Positions 1 to 16,782 are shown, numbered from the stretch's first letter. The stretch: 64,000 nucleotides of DNA from Gari tellinella (GCA_922989275.2 OV277871.1:30266693-30330692); one strand, 5' to 3'. The notes: a model not told the origin generated them from the sequence alone. Translations and numbers: made by a program.

Positions 1-616
1 TTACTGTGGCGGTAAAATCAGTTTCGAGAACCTTGACACAGTTCTCCTTTCCTATATTTCTGGGATGGAGCCAGCTGCAGGCATATACATGTACTATTTC
101 ATCCCTGGGGCCTTCAATGGAAAGTCCAGTTTTCCACTTTAGTCTAGACTATTTATGCCTATTTAAGGTTGTTACAGTGGGTTTATTCACCACTTTGGGA
201 CCTGGTTGGTATATACACATTGATTTAATTTGGAAAAATATGCCCTAAAACGACGTAAACTACTCGATTTGGGAGGAAACTGAGTCGTAAAAGGCTCATT
301 GGGGGGGGGGGGGGGGGGGGGGGGTCCTACCTTAAAAAATTCCTTTTTGGGGAAAAAACCCTTGTTTTCAAATGGGAACGGGTCTCCTAGTATACCGCCT
401 TGTTGTGTCAATGTTTTGCAAAGTTGCAACCCTCTGATCTGACACTACACTATAATTATGTACAGGGAAATTGTATTCTTTAGGAGGTACACTGTTTGTA
501 AATGACGAGTATACTCGCCGCTAGGGTTCAATTTGTTAACATTAAGTACTAGTAATTAATCCCTATCAAGTTGCAGACGACAAGACTGAACCAGAGTAGA
601 TATGGATCTACCCTTG
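1..616. other. non-coding start of window
   Basis: No gene is recognised here. Positions 301-324 are a run of 24 G. About 487-539 is the end of a family H element, with the GACGAGTATACTC half-palindrome followed by a TTAA terminus at 536-539. Confidence 0.5.
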
Positions 617-895
617 TTAACACATTCGACCCTACCGACGAATATACTTACTATTTATATATGTATACAAACATTTTACCTGTAAAGAGTGCACTTGTCC
701 TGTGTAAACTGTGTAGACCTATAGATCAAAGTGCTCATGTAGGAGCCATCTGATCTGGGTCGACATTGATTTGATTATCACTTGGCAATTTTTTTATTTA
801 TATAAAATCCCTCAAAAGTTAAAAATGGACCAATAGATCTACTGAATTTGAAAATGGAATTTTCAATTGATGTTGTACGGGTGAATGAGTCGAGG
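617..895. mobile_element. family H foldback element, decayed
   Basis: It starts with TTAA at 617-620, followed by ACACATTCGACCCTACCGACG, and ends near GGGTGAATGAG without an intact TTAA. The central hairpin is heavily eroded. Confidence 0.5.
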
Positions 896-1142
896 GTTAC
901 GGGCAGATACTGTAGCTATTGATACCGAGATGCGTATCTCCAGGGTGATGTTATTTCTATTGATTCTGTGCTGAATTCATTCTTATTTTCCTCTATTCTA
1001 TCGCCAGAATCGACCCATGACAGGCTCCCTGTACATTGTTACGTAAACAGGTTTTATAGAAACTATCGTCTCAAAGCATCTACAGCGCTCTCTTATATAG
1101 TCGAACCACGATATCTCAAATTCGCTAAGGTCGAACGTATGT

Positions 1143-1407
1143 TACAGTGCTCCCTCCCTACAACGGCCCTTAAATTGTCGTCTGCTGTTTTTCTCATATT
1201 TACACATCAGCCATTTTGACAGAAAAAACAACATAATGACGAGTGACAAACAGATTGAATCCAGATCAGACACCGTGTTATGTGGCGTCTGTTCTGGATT
1301 CAAGCTGTTTGCAAATGTAAGCCAATGTCCCTCCCGATAACAACTCCCGAACAACACACACGATATGTGTCTCCTATTTGGTGTTGTTGTAGATAGGGAT
1401 TACTGTA
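1143..1407. mobile_element. family G foldback element (TA flanked)
   Basis: The ends read TA-CAGTGCTCCCTCC and ATAGGGATTACTG-TA. The centre is a core-1 hairpin whose arms read AACAGATTGAATCCAGATCA and its near complement. From 1408 to 2199 I recognise nothing. Confidence 0.65.
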
Positions 1408-2298
1408 TCACAGTGAAAGACTTAAAACGTGTCTCAGCGACGGTTTAACTTTGGGATACTGACAAGTAGGGCGTTCAAGTACCGTATCAGCGAACAGTAA
1501 CGTTAACCGATGCAAACAACCCATATAGTACGACATCTAACGTTCACCGATACTCTTCAATAATAACTCATTGCGCCCCCAATGTTTATTAACTTTTCAA
1601 GGGTACGAACGATTTATGTGCGAATCTAAATAACACGAGCAAAAGTGCACTAATCAACTGTAATGCATCAATTTTACCGCATATAAAAATAAGATTTAGC
1701 TGCTCAGATGTAAGCTGCTTTGTTTGATACATTAAGTATCGGAAAATGTTGGTTTATTGATGAGAAATGAAGTCGGGACTGTTCGCTGGTTTTATTAAAT
1801 TTTTGTTTTCCTTGTTGGGGATGGTGAACTACCTCTGAGGCCGTTCGTGTCGTTTGCAATCGGTAACACCCTAATGGTCGTTAAAGGTGAATTGTTACCG
1901 TTTTTTGTTGCAATCGATTGCATCGATACGGTACTTGAACGCGCTACAGTACATTGTATATATTCGACATTAGCGCGCTTGATCGAGTTAATGAAATTCA
2001 AATGAAATAAATATAGTTTAGTTGAGCGAATATCGAGTTACCGACGATCTACTGCATCTCAGTTACATGACAAAGTATATTTGCATGTCAATACATGCTG
2101 GGGTTGAAATAAAAGCCCATCATCGAAAACATAAATAGCCTACTGGTGACGAAGGCACGTTCCCCGCCTTCATTGCCTCACACCGAGTGCACTGGTATAC
2201 AGGGCTGCCATTTCTCCGGATTTTTCCTAAATCTTCGGATTTTTTTCTTGTACATGGTAGCTTAAAGCAGGCTAAAAGTAAAGCAGAATGCGCCTTAA

Positions 2299-3340
2299 TT
2301 AAGGCCTTTGGCTACCGGAAGTCGGTCTTGCGGGCGAGCGGATATGCGTCTTGGCGACACAGACTGTTTTCGTACGTGTTTATACTAGAAAATTTATATA
2401 AAGGAAATGTTGATATGAATTAGTATAATCCTTCATAGCGCAATTAGTATAGTGGTTGACTAGCAATCAAAAGGTCATAGGTTCGAGACCCATCCGATCC
2501 AAATATTTTTTTAGTGTCCGATTTATTGACTTGTCAATCCATAACGCAGTAATCAAGAGACATGTTATGTTTAGTCTTCGTTGATTAGAACTAGTGATGT
2601 TTACGGTCCAAGTATATGTCCACTTACCTGTACGTTTTAGTTTAATGACTTACAAGTCAATTAAATCGGTATACATGTAAACGATTTGATCGAACTATAA
2701 AGCCACACATTGAAGCTTATCAATACGCTAACCTTTTCAAGATCGATATTGCCCATTATGATTATGTTAAAACAATATAATAAACCTTGTATGCAAGTCC
2801 ATGAATAAATAATAATGCATTTTAATGACAAAGTTTTAATTCTAAGGTAGATAACTGTATCTAAACAACAAATATCCCACATTTTAATAAGAAAATATGT
2901 TATTACAACAAATCCTGACTGTAATATTTTCTAATTTTTTCAGACTGACTAGTTCATCAACCATATATTTGAATAAAATGAAAACAAATATACATTGAAT
3001 GAGTCAGTTTTTTGTAATTCAATTTTTTAGCATTTTGCAAAATTTAAATAGCTGATAACATCTTTCTGAACGCCTTTATTCAAAATGTTTTTAGCTTTTC
3101 TTGTAATGAATGTTGTGGACTACTTATTGGGTGAGAATTATAGTCATTAGCTTTATTCACTTTTAAGAAAAATAAAATCATCAAAATTCTAGGTTTTTGT
3201 CAGAAAAAAGACCTTAAAGACAAACCACACGATAAATTTTGCATATATTTACACACATTGTTTCTTAGGCTATTAGCATTCTTCATGAAAAGTTTCATAA
3301 CAATCGTATGGAAACTACGCGCATATGCGAAGTACCTTAA
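2299..3340. mobile_element. 1.04-kb insertion in the loop of a family C hairpin, TTAA duplicated
   Basis: Inferred as an insertion because the flanking family C halves are complete apart from it and TTAA stands at both borders. Internal sequence is AT-rich. It holds a tRNA-like stretch near 2430-2501 and no recognisable protein. Only a few terminal bases (TTAAGG) are inverted, so its class is unclear. Confidence 0.6.
2430..2501 (+). other. tRNA-like sequence with A and B boxes
   Basis: A box-A-like TAGCGCAATTAG and a B box GGTTCGAGACC are present, followed by a run of seven T about 12 bases downstream. The 5' side does not pair with the 3' acceptor side (CCGATCC), so no cloverleaf closes. 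It may be a tRNA-derived SINE head or a decayed tRNA. Confidence 0.45.
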
Positions 3341-3899
3341 GGCGCATTCTGCTTTAGGCCTACTTTCAGCCTGCTTTAAGAAGCCACGTGTCAACAAAAC
3401 TAGAAACAGGCAATTGGGAAAAGGTACGATTCGTAAAATCACACTTGAAAAATGCAAATTTGGAAATCTTAGGATTGTTTATGTCAACTTATGGCAGCCC
3501 TGGGTATACATATTCGCAAACTATTTTTATTGCAAAAACAACAACAACAACCCACCCTAAATAACTATCGATAGACCGTTCTTGATTAGCAAGTAGAATT
3601 GTTTATTAAAGGTTTCGGGGGCCATTTGAATTCAGTCGATGACTAGAATCTAGATTTGTAAAATAAAAGCAGAAGGCAATATTTTAACAGCCGAACGAAA
3701 AAACTTTGGCAATGAAGCGAGTACATGTATATCGATTTCAGTCTGACATACTTTCCAGCTTCTTTTAACGATTGCCTGGCTCACAATGAATAGGTTTAAT
3801 GTCAAATATCTTGTCTCAATCAGGAAAATCTCGACTGGTTTTTCTGAGCCGCGGAGTCAAGTTGAATTCCGCTATTACAGTCAAGAAGACGCCATTATT

Positions 3900-4090
3900 T
3901 CCTATTTAGCGAATCTAAACGCAATGCACTAAAATGGAGAAAATTAAAGCTTATGACAATTCTTGTCATCTACTTTATTTAAGTGATAAACAGTTTGGAG
4001 CCTGATCAGACGCCGGGTTACCCGGCGTCTGATCTGGCTTCAAACTGTTTGCCAAATAGAAATATTTGATTTAGTGTTTATTTGGAAATG
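3900..4090. mobile_element. family D fragment with intact core-1 hairpin
   Basis: The hairpin at about 3988-4053 has arms AAACAGTTTGGAGCCTGATC and the GGGTTACCC loop typical of family D. The outer TA-CAGTGGAG ends are missing. Confidence 0.55.
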
Positions 4091-4164
4091 ATAACATCTT
4101 TTCCAAACTCTTCCAAAAGTATGTGTCTTTGATGTTTGTGAGTTGGTGTTTTGGTGTCCTACCT

Positions 4165-4365
4165 GCAACTCATGCACCCCTAAAACTTCAAATGAACAAT
4201 TCCAGTTTCTATGAAGTCTAGTCCATTTTGAAATAGGCCAAGTTGATTTTAACAATATGTTGCAAAATGGTATACCATTGCAGACCATCCTATGAGGGTC
4301 CATGTACATATGATCAAAGTCTACACTGTTGTAAAGTACAAACGTACTCTTCACATATAGGTTCG
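4165..4365. mobile_element. family H fragment, reversed
   Basis: The stretch CCCCTAAAACTTCAAATG followed by TCCATTTTGAAAT and a weakened hairpin (AGACCATCC...GAGGGTC) is the family H interior read backwards. It lies about 150 bp upstream of beta-tubulin exon 2. Confidence 0.4.
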
Positions 4366-4471
4366 TTTCAACGCGGCGGCATGTTGTTTTCAATGCAGTA
4401 AAGCACCATGCTACCATTGAAACTTGGGTTGTTGTATTGTTTATATTGAACTCGTGCGCCTTTCCACGTGA

Positions 4472-9347
<4,876 letters not shown>

Positions 9348-10144
9348 GTACGATAATATTATGACAGTCCGCTTACAAATTAAGTTTTTTAATCAAATTT
9401 CTTTGAGCCAAAACCATATATTTTGTCTTTTGAACAAATCTATTTGCTTTATAGTAAAGCTGTGTATTAATTTCTACCCCTACGCCAAATATATACATTT
9501 TGTCTTTGCTACTTAAAGAGACTCAAGTAAATAAGTTTACATTTGGGGCCAAAAGGTTGTCGGTTGGTGGTATTGTTTGTCCTTTTCAGTTAATGTTAGT
9601 GTTCTGATCCGAGTTGACCTTTAACTATTTCAACACTTTGTAACTCATGTTGGTTATTATATTCCCTTTGGGTATTTTTAGTTACCAAAACTTGAACCGG
9701 TCTACTTGGAATTCTGGCTAGTTAAATATATACTGCTCTAAATTAGCAAACAGTGTAGACCTTGATAAAAGGGATCCTATAGGAGCACTCGGATCAGAGT
9801 CTACACTATTTGCAAATGTAATGAGTATAACTTTAAACAAGTGCATGTTGTTGAAAGGGTTAACCATTTTCATTCTAAAGTTCTAAACCTATCTCACCAG
9901 CAACGGCATCCACAGGCAGTTTGAACTGAGTTCACTCACCGAGTGACTTGGGTCCATGCTTTTAAAGCGTTTGCGTTTAGTCTGAAATCATATTTGAACC
10001 TAGTCTCAAATTTGTCCAATCAAATACTCGAGAACGCACTCAGACTCAACTCAAACGCTTTATAAGCGCTGGGCTTGGTGTCTGTTCAGGATCTAAACTG
10101 TTTGACAATCGTATCAATATCTAGACATCAGTCCTAAATATGCG
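9348..10144. other. beta-tubulin 3' flank with repeat remnants
   Basis: No exact AATAAA was noticed in the first 250 bp after the stop. A family H type hairpin lies near 9745-9822. An inverted repeat with GCGTTTGxGTTTAGTCTGA and ACTCAAACGCTTTATAAG arms lies at about 9963-10070 (family J, also at 10449-10570, 59085-59165, 60222-60303 and 60510-60612). Confidence 0.45.
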
Positions 10145-10361
10145 TTAACCCTTTCACTGCCTTACACCGAGTACACCTGTTATTTGCAAACAGTTTGGAT
10201 CCTGATCAGACACCGCGTGACTCGGCGTCTGATCAGGATACAAACTGTTTGGCATTCATTTCAATATTTCTTATGTCAAAATCCCTACAATTTAATTTTG
10301 AGAAATAAAAGCAGACGACAATTGTTAAAATTTGATGACTTCATGGCAGTGAACGTGTTAA
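10145..10361. mobile_element. family A element, 217 bp
   Basis: TTAA at 10145-10148 and 10358-10361 bound inverted ends CCCTTTCACTGCC and GGCAGTGAACGTG. The core-1 hairpin is at about 10185-10251. It is the same length as the copy at 15059-15275, in the opposite orientation. Confidence 0.8.
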
Positions 10362-10448
10362 ATATGGCACAAAATGTGAAAGCCAAAATTATAGCTGAAC
10401 GTGTTTCAAACAGACGATATGACAGAGGAAAAAATGGTTAAAACTTCC

Positions 10449-10570
10449 AAGAGATGAGCCTGAGATCGTTCTCAAGATTTGATTGGTCAGATTTGAGCCA
10501 AAACTAAAATCTGACCAATCAAAAACTTGAGGGCGTTCTCATACTCTTTTCAAACGTTTAATAACCTTGG
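10449..10570. repeat. family J palindromic element
   Basis: The arms contain TTTGATTGGTCAGATTTGAG and AAATCTGACCAATCAAA around a short loop. From 10571 to 10930 I recognise nothing. Confidence 0.5.
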
Positions 10571-10930
10571 GCCAAGATAATTTTTACATTGTATGATATA
10601 AATCCATGTTCAATGTTATTCCCAAGCCCGTGAAGCAAAAAACACTGTACCTATGGAGACTTGTTTTACAAAAAGGTGTTATCTCTAAAAGAGGCCAAAA
10701 ACGTACATGTATACTTGTGAAATGGCGCGTAGGAATTCTTGTTTGCTTAAGTTTTATTATGCTTGATTTATGTGGCCGTCGCTCCAAAAACCCTTTCTTA
10801 GCAAATTGTTCTTGCTATTGTGATAATTTTGGGACTTCACACGTTTTTCTTTTCTGAAGAAAGTAAACAACATCTCTCATAAATATGTGTTGTTTGTCTT
10901 TTGTTATCCTTTGAAAACGCACTGTATAGT

Positions 10931-11188
10931 TTAACCCTCTTTCCACCATTAATACGCCTTTTTACGCCTCTTAATTTATATATCCACTGAATAAATAGTT
11001 TCAATTTATACAGTAATAGATATTTCATCAGAAGCATTTTCAGTACTTTAGCAGATGGTACATGTAGCTTTAAGCAAGTTGAAAATAAAGCAGAAGGTTC
11101 CTTAAGGTACATTCTGCTTTACTTTTAACCTGTTTTAAGTGATCACCTATCTTCACAGCTAGAAATAGTCTATGGGGTGATGGGTTAA
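10931..11188. mobile_element. family B element
   Basis: TTAA stands at 10931-10934 and 11185-11188. It has the left body TTTATATATCCACTGAA and a core-2 hairpin centred near 11104. Its right TTAA is also the left TTAA of the next element. Confidence 0.75.
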
Positions 11189-11454
11189 CTCCCTCTATAA
11201 CGACCGCTACATTACAGTAACCATTTCTCTCATAGAAACGCATTTTAGAACATTCAGTTTATTCCTCCACTGAAGAAAATAAATCCAATTTAAACAGTCA
11301 TGAACATTGTATCATAGGGAATATTTTCTTTATTCCATCAGGTTGTAGCTTAAAGCAGGCTGAAAGTAAAGTAGAATGCGCCTTTCAACATGCTTTAAGT
11401 ACGTGCAGTCACATATTTTCAAAATTAGAAACAGTCTTTGGCGTAAAGGGTTAA
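11185..11454. mobile_element. family B element, second in a head-to-tail row
   Basis: It runs from the shared TTAA at 11185 to TTAA at 11451-11454 and contains TTTATTCCTCCACTGAAGAA. The right arm of its core-2 hairpin is shortened (GCGCCTTTCAACATGCTTTA). Confidence 0.7.
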
Positions 11455-11640
11455 CTCTTTGCATGTAGGGTAATTCTTTCGTCTGAAAATGTCCTGCTAC
11501 TGTTCTAAAACAATATTATTAAAACTTCTTCTCTAAAGATACTGAACTGAACTGACATGCCGCGTTACGCGGCGTCTCATCAGGGTCCATACTGTTTGCA
11601 AAGGTAGTCTGATTTAACTGCTAGCGTGCTACATGTAAGA
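11451..11640. mobile_element. family A-like element, third in the row
   Basis: It starts at the shared TTAA with CTCTTTGCATGTAGGG. It has one complete core arm (CGCGGCGTCTCATCAGG), while the other is reduced. A similar element with an intact hairpin is at about 31840-32035. Confidence 0.5.
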
Positions 11641-12954
11641 GATATCAATAAAGCAAATCCTGATGAGGCTGACGTTTTGCCTAGTTTTATCTTGAGCTTT
11701 AAGTTTGGGGAAACACTGCATCAACAGTTTTTATATGTTTAACAGCATTCAAAATAAACTCTTTGAAGTTTGCTAAGCATCAAGGGTGAAACCTTCATAG
11801 GTTCTAATGCATTGAACCATCACTTTCCAAGACATAAATAGATAATCGTTGGTGAAATCAATGTTTTACCTTTCATTGTAGTTCAATGGTATCCTTTACA
11901 ACATCTCTAAGAACATTACAATATAGAATTCAATTGATTTGAAAAAATTGGTGAATTCTCAGAATTTTCCCATGGTAATTTCCTCGGGTTTCGCCTACAG
12001 GACGTAGACACGTGTAAAATTATCAGAATCTGACAATAACATCTCCGAAGGAATCCAACAAATTTTTTGGAAGATGTGCAGTAAGAAAGTGATAGGTCCT
12101 ATGGAGGTTTCGCCCTCGGTGCTTAGCAAGTTCACATGGAGACAAAGTGCTCAAGTTAAGCTATTGTGATCGGTCGCCGCTTAAAACAGTTCCTCAGTTG
12201 AGCCAAAGGCTCGAGGTGAGCTACTGTGTTCGCTTTATGTGTCCGTTAACAATTTCTTAAAATGACATACATGCACCCTCCTATATATGTATACCGCTTG
12301 ACAGCTTTGTTAAAAGGATTTGAAATCATGCAGAACTCTGGTTGTCTTCTTGTCCGCGTTACGCGGCGTCCTGTCAGGATCAAAACAGTTTGTAAATGCG
12401 TTTAATGGCGACATTGAGCGTGAACGGGTAATATCCTAGAGCGAGATAACTTTTGTACTATTGGTGAAAATCAATACCCGCTTACTTCCCTTGTTTGCAT
12501 GTTTACATACCAAAAATAGATCGTATAGGCTTTCTGACCTTAACAACGGGAGATTAACGTTGGTTTAACATTGTCAGTTTGTTTCATTGTGAGAGACACA
12601 TGTGTTATGGATAGCAAAGGAACCGAAACAAAATTGGACACGTGACAATAAAAAGTAAGTCAAATTTCGATAAATCATTTCCACATTGTAAACCAAACCT
12701 TTTAATTAATGATTTCTGATCAATGTTTATCTGTTTACATGTTCACACCTGTAGTAAGAGAGTACAAATATAGCGAGTGTGTATAGAGTATAGAGTAACC
12801 CAACCCCTTACTCTTAACCATTTTATACCTGGATATTGCAATAAACTATCAATGTATGCTTGATGAAAGACATGATTTCATTTTATAGATCTATAATTGT
12901 GATCTAAGGAAACTGTGCATAGTGTTTGTTCACTTGTTACTTCATGCAAGAAAG
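11641..12954. other. intergenic stretch, one dispersed repeat
   Basis: About 12050-12260 carries GAGCTACTGTG and AAGCTATTGTGATCGG motifs, related to the longer repeat at 47025-47443. A half core hairpin is near 12355-12410. No gene is seen. Confidence 0.4.
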
Positions 12955-13400
12955 CAAACAGTGCAGACCCTGATACGACTCGGCGAAACACGGCGTCTCA
13001 TCAGCGTCTACACTGTTTGCTAATGTCCACTTCAGTAGACACTCTTTGAAAGCTAAGAAAGATTTTCTTCTACAGTTACCCGGCGTCTGACCTGGCTCCA
13101 AACTGTTTGCACTGGAAATAATAGTTACCCGGCATCTGATATGGCTCCAAACTGTTTGCACTGGAAATAGTTTTAGCGTAATCGCGTTTATTGGGAAAGA
13201 ATAACATATTCTCCACTGTATATCATGTCATCTGCTTTTATTTCTTGAATTTAAATTTTTAGGTATTTTGACATCGCAATTAGTGTCAAGCAGTTTGGAT
13301 CCTGATCAGACACCGCGTAGCCCAGCGTCTGATCAGTATTCAAACTGTTTGCATAAAACCGTCGTATTCGGGGTAGAGCGGAGGAGGGGCTAAGCAGTCA
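12955..13400. mobile_element. cluster of core-1 elements, one with an internal 55-bp duplication
   Basis: It contains a hairpin at 12957-13021, then a family D right half at about 13076-13215 in which the segment GTTACCCGGC...CACTGGAAATA occurs twice in tandem, then a family A half with hairpin at 13289-13351. Confidence 0.55.
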
Positions 13401-13652
13401 CCGATGTTTAAAGAACGTTGCCATTTGCTTTGGAATCTCTCTAAACACAGGCTTGACCCTATGAACAAATAATTGTATCAATGATACGGTTATTATGTTT
13501 ACACGGGACTCGTTTGCTCAACCCCTTTAACGAGTGTTCGATCCTTGTTTATAGTCAACTTATTCAGGTCAATTCGGTATTGAAAAGTCATTAATACTCA
13601 TTGACCATGGCAGTTCCCTAAGATAAAAGTAATTTCTGACAATTTACTAACA

Positions 13653-13838
13653 TTAACCCATTTGTGCCCACGATCCCATATATTGGACATAGGCAAACAG
13701 TGTAGACTCTGATCACACGCCGCATTATATGTTATAAACCAAAATGAAAATGAAAATTTGGACCAGACATCCCTTTCATAAAAATGGACTTATCCAATAT
13801 ATATACATGGACGAATCCACTGGGTATAAATGGGTTAA
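13653..13838. mobile_element. family I element, 186 bp
   Basis: TTAA-CCCATTTGTGCCCACG at the left and CTGGGTATAAATGGG-TTAA at the right. Only the left arm of the hairpin remains. Confidence 0.75.
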
Positions 13839-13964
13839 ACTCATTAAAACCAATATACATATTTTTTTTAAATATCATTTTTTCTTCATTTTTTAATCAT
13901 ATGAGATCTGCGAGCATCTGTGATTGAACCATGGCGACGAGTTCAGAATCTACTCGTCATTTCC

Positions 13965-14235
13965 AAACGATGAACATGTAGATCTACCTGCGAAGAGTAA
14001 AATTATCCTATACAAACAATGTAGACCCAGTTCAGAGGGCTCCTAAAGGAGTCCTCTGATCAGTGTGCCTGTGTATCCTTTTTGAAATATACAGTAAAAG
14101 CCAATAATAAATAGTAAAAAATGGACTTTCACTGCCAAACTTTGTCGTCTACTTTAACCCTGTCACCGTCGAAATATAGTCTGCATTGATACTGTCGTCT
14201 GGAGAAACTTTTTCAAGGCAGTCGCAGATTTAACT
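13965..14235. mobile_element. family H fragment
   Basis: The hairpin near 14015-14075 has GTAGACCCAGTTCAGAGGG and GGAGTCCTCTGATCAGTG arms. The ends are eroded. Confidence 0.45.
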
Positions 14236-14274
14236 CTTTCCAATTTCAAAATAAGTCTAGTCCATATTTGACTA

Positions 14275-14526
14275 TTAACCCTTTCCCTTATAGAAGCGAC
14301 TTTTAGCATATTTGATTTATTCCTCCGCTGAAGAAAACAGTTCCAGTTTATACCCTCATGAACAATAACCATTACAAATATCTTATATATCCTAGCAGAT
14401 TTTAGCTTAAAGCAGGTTGAAAGTAAAGCAGAATGTGCCTTAAGGCACATTCTGCTGTACTTTCAACCTGTTTTAAGTGGCCACCTGTCTTCAAAACTAG
14501 AAACAAGCTATGGAGTATTGGGTTAA
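14275..14526. mobile_element. family B element, 252 bp
   Basis: TTAA at 14275-14278 and 14523-14526. The core-2 hairpin is at about 14404-14477. Its length equals that of the copies at 22443 and 48022, which supports a true full-length unit. Confidence 0.85.
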
Positions 14527-14529
14527 GGG

Positions 14530-14699
14530 TTAATTTTAACAATATATTTCAAAATGGAAAACAGTGTAAACCCTGATGTGAGGACGAGCCCTCTAAGCAG
14601 AGTCTACATTGTTTGCATAGGACAAGTGAAATGCTCACAGGTACAATATTCGTAAATGACTACATGTAGTATACTCGTCGCTAGGGTTGAATTTGTTAA
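14530..14699. mobile_element. family H element, reversed and shortened
   Basis: It ends in ACTCGTCGCTAGGGTTG...TTAA at 14696-14699. The hairpin has GTGTAAACCCTGATG on the left arm. Confidence 0.6.
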
Positions 14700-15058
14700 G
14701 GCTTATTTAACTGAAGAAATACGTGTGTGTCAAAAAGTTTGGAAACCGGAACTGTCCATTTGAAGTTTCGTAGAGAAAAAGGATAAGCAGGTCAGAATAA
14801 TCCATTGTGGTCGGTATTGGTACACTTAGTTCGAATTCCCATGACCTATTCGCTAAACTGGCTTAACTAGTTCAACACTTTAGTAACTCTTCAAGTGTGG
14901 GTTATTATGTTCCCATGAACCAGTCTTGGAACTGGAATTGTGGGTAGCTTAAAATACTGCTATGAATTTGCAAACAGAATGTGCATTTAGGCGCATTCTA
15001 CTTTACTTGCGGTCTGATGTAGGCCCCTAACTTACCATCTGCATGCTAGGATACACAT

Positions 15059-15275
15059 TTAACCCCTTCACTGCCGTGACGTCATCAATTTTAAAGAATT
15101 GTCGTCTGCTTTTACTCCTTAAATTTTAATTTTTGCTATTTTGACTGAAGAAATATTAAAATGAGTGTCAAACAGTTTGGATCCTGATCAGACGCCGCGT
15201 AACGCGGCGTCTGTTACAGGATCCAAACTGTTTGCTAAAAACTGTTGTGCTCGGGTAAGGCAGTGAAGGGGTTAA
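15059..15275. mobile_element. family A element, 217 bp (reference copy)
   Basis: TTAA-CCCCTTCACTGCCGTGACG at the left and GGCAGTGAAGGGG-TTAA at the right give inverted ends of about 14 bp after the TTAA. The core-1 hairpin is at about 15171-15233. The palindrome TGACGTCA lies at about 15077-15084. There is no coding capacity, and piggyBac-type end chemistry is inferred from TTAA-CCC. Confidence 0.85.
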
Positions 15276-15349
15276 GTTTCATGCTGAAAATTCGTGACGG
15301 TATAAGTTGAAACTATTTTCTTTAATTGAAGAAAAAGGCGTATTTGTGG

Positions 15350-15690
15350 AGTAATGGGTTTCCTATCTACAACAACATCCAATGGGAGACAAATAGTGTG
15401 TGTGTTGTTCGGAGGGAGATGTTTTAGGGAGGGTAGATCTAATTGACTTACAATTTCATGCAAACAGCTTCAATTCAGATCAGACGCCGCTTCAATATTG
15501 TTGTCTGCAAGGTCATTTCAAAGTTAGGTTTAAGGTAGTATGACGTCGGAAATATCGATACGAGTGTCAAACAGTTTGGAACCTGAACAGACGCCGCGTC
15601 ACGCGGCGTCTGATCAGGATCCAAACTGTTTGCAAAGTCTCCTTTTGTCGCCGAAAGAGTATAGCAGATGACACGACAGTGAAATATTAA
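15350..15690. mobile_element. G/A chimeric element
   Basis: The left part is family G (CCAATGGGAGACAAAT, TTCGGAGGGAG, then a single left core arm ending in GACGCCGC at about 15489). It then switches to family A-type body with its own complete hairpin at about 15567-15633. Confidence 0.55.
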
Positions 15691-16445
15691 TAGCCTCTTT
15701 GTGAAATAAGTGTTATTTTCCGATAACAAGCATGCAGAAGACATTTAAGCAGAGAACAATGGTCTAGACTCTATAGTATAAAATGTAGTACCCGGGGGCT
15801 ATAAAACAAGTACTTCCTATATAATAATTCTACATGTACTAATGCCCCCTCTCTATTTCGCCCAAATTCATATACATGTATGTATAATTATATCGACTGT
15901 TAAAAGCAAATATTTTGTGCAAACAACTCTATAATGAAAACATAAACATAGACACGATTATCTAAGAGTTTTATCTTGATCTAACGCCGAATTTCACGTC
16001 GTCTGATCAAGATCCAACAAAACAGCGTTAGGGTCAACCATCTGCACTCTGTGTGCGGAATTTGTGAGTACTGTAGCAAACAGTTTATGAAGGTCGAGTA
16101 ACTCGGCGTCTCTTCTGGATCCAAACCGTTTGACAGTATGATATTGTTTTGGGGAAAAGAAAATGTAAATAAATACACTTTTAGAATTGTTACAGACTGC
16201 AAATCAAAAACGACCTGAACATAAAGCGCTATAAAGATGAACACGTTGGTCCCTAGAGCTCTACGAGTATACTCGTCCTGTATAAGTAGTGTGCATATGG
16301 AAATTACACTTGTCCTATGCAAACAGTGATGACCCTGATCAAAGAGCTCCAATATGATCCCTCTGATCAGGGTATGCACTGTTTGTTAGTTTGCAATATA
16401 TACATGTACATGTATTTGTAAAAAACTATCCGAAGTTGTGGTAAC
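15691..16445. other. intergenic stretch with worn hairpins
   Basis: Broken core-1 hairpins lie near 15975-16015 and 16076-16135, and an H-type pair near 16315-16385. No gene is recognised. Confidence 0.4.
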
Positions 16446-16782
16446 AGTTGAGAAGACTTACGCTAAACTATTATACCAGTGCAAACAGTTTTGAGCCAGG
16501 TCAGACGTCGGGTAACCGGTGTCTGATAGGCTCCAAACTTTTTACCATTAAGATTAAAATGAATAGCGAGAAATTTCAAACTGTTATACAGTGGAGAATG
16601 TGTTATTCTTTCCCAATAAACGCGTTTACGCTAAAACTATTATTTCCAGTCCAAACTGTTTGCCACCATGATAAACATGAAATATCAGAATTGTCCAAAA
16701 GTTGTTCTTTTCTACGTTTTAGTGCTTTGCGTTTGCGTACGTTTGTGTTTAAACGGGAAATAATAACAGATTCTCCTCTGTA
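16446..16782. mobile_element. two adjoining family D elements, both shortened
   Basis: The first part holds a hairpin at 16477-16545. The second (16587-16782) has both TA-CAGTGGAGAA and TTCTCCTCTG-TA ends but is only 196 bp, because one hairpin arm and the loop are missing. Confidence 0.65.

Larger units (their letters stand above)
2200..3502. mobile_element. family C element split by a 1,042-bp TTAA insertion
   Basis: The left end CAGGGCTGCCATTTCTCC starts at 2200 and the right end ATGGCAGCCCTG finishes at 3502. Both are flanked by the same 6-bp duplication GGTATA (2194-2199 and 3503-3508), which shows the halves belong to one insertion. The core-2 hairpin is interrupted exactly at its central TTAA: 2295-2298 and 3337-3340 are both TTAA, and the 2299-3340 segment lies between them. 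Confidence 0.8.

Noticed and set aside
187..429. Frame with a poly-proline stretch
   Set aside because: It is produced by a run of 24 G and has no other coding sign.
2430..2501. Functional tRNA gene
   Set aside because: A and B boxes are present but the acceptor stem cannot form.
3200..3560. Overlapping frames on both strands around the family C right half
   Set aside because: They arise from the core-2 palindrome, and similar peptides appear at other copies.
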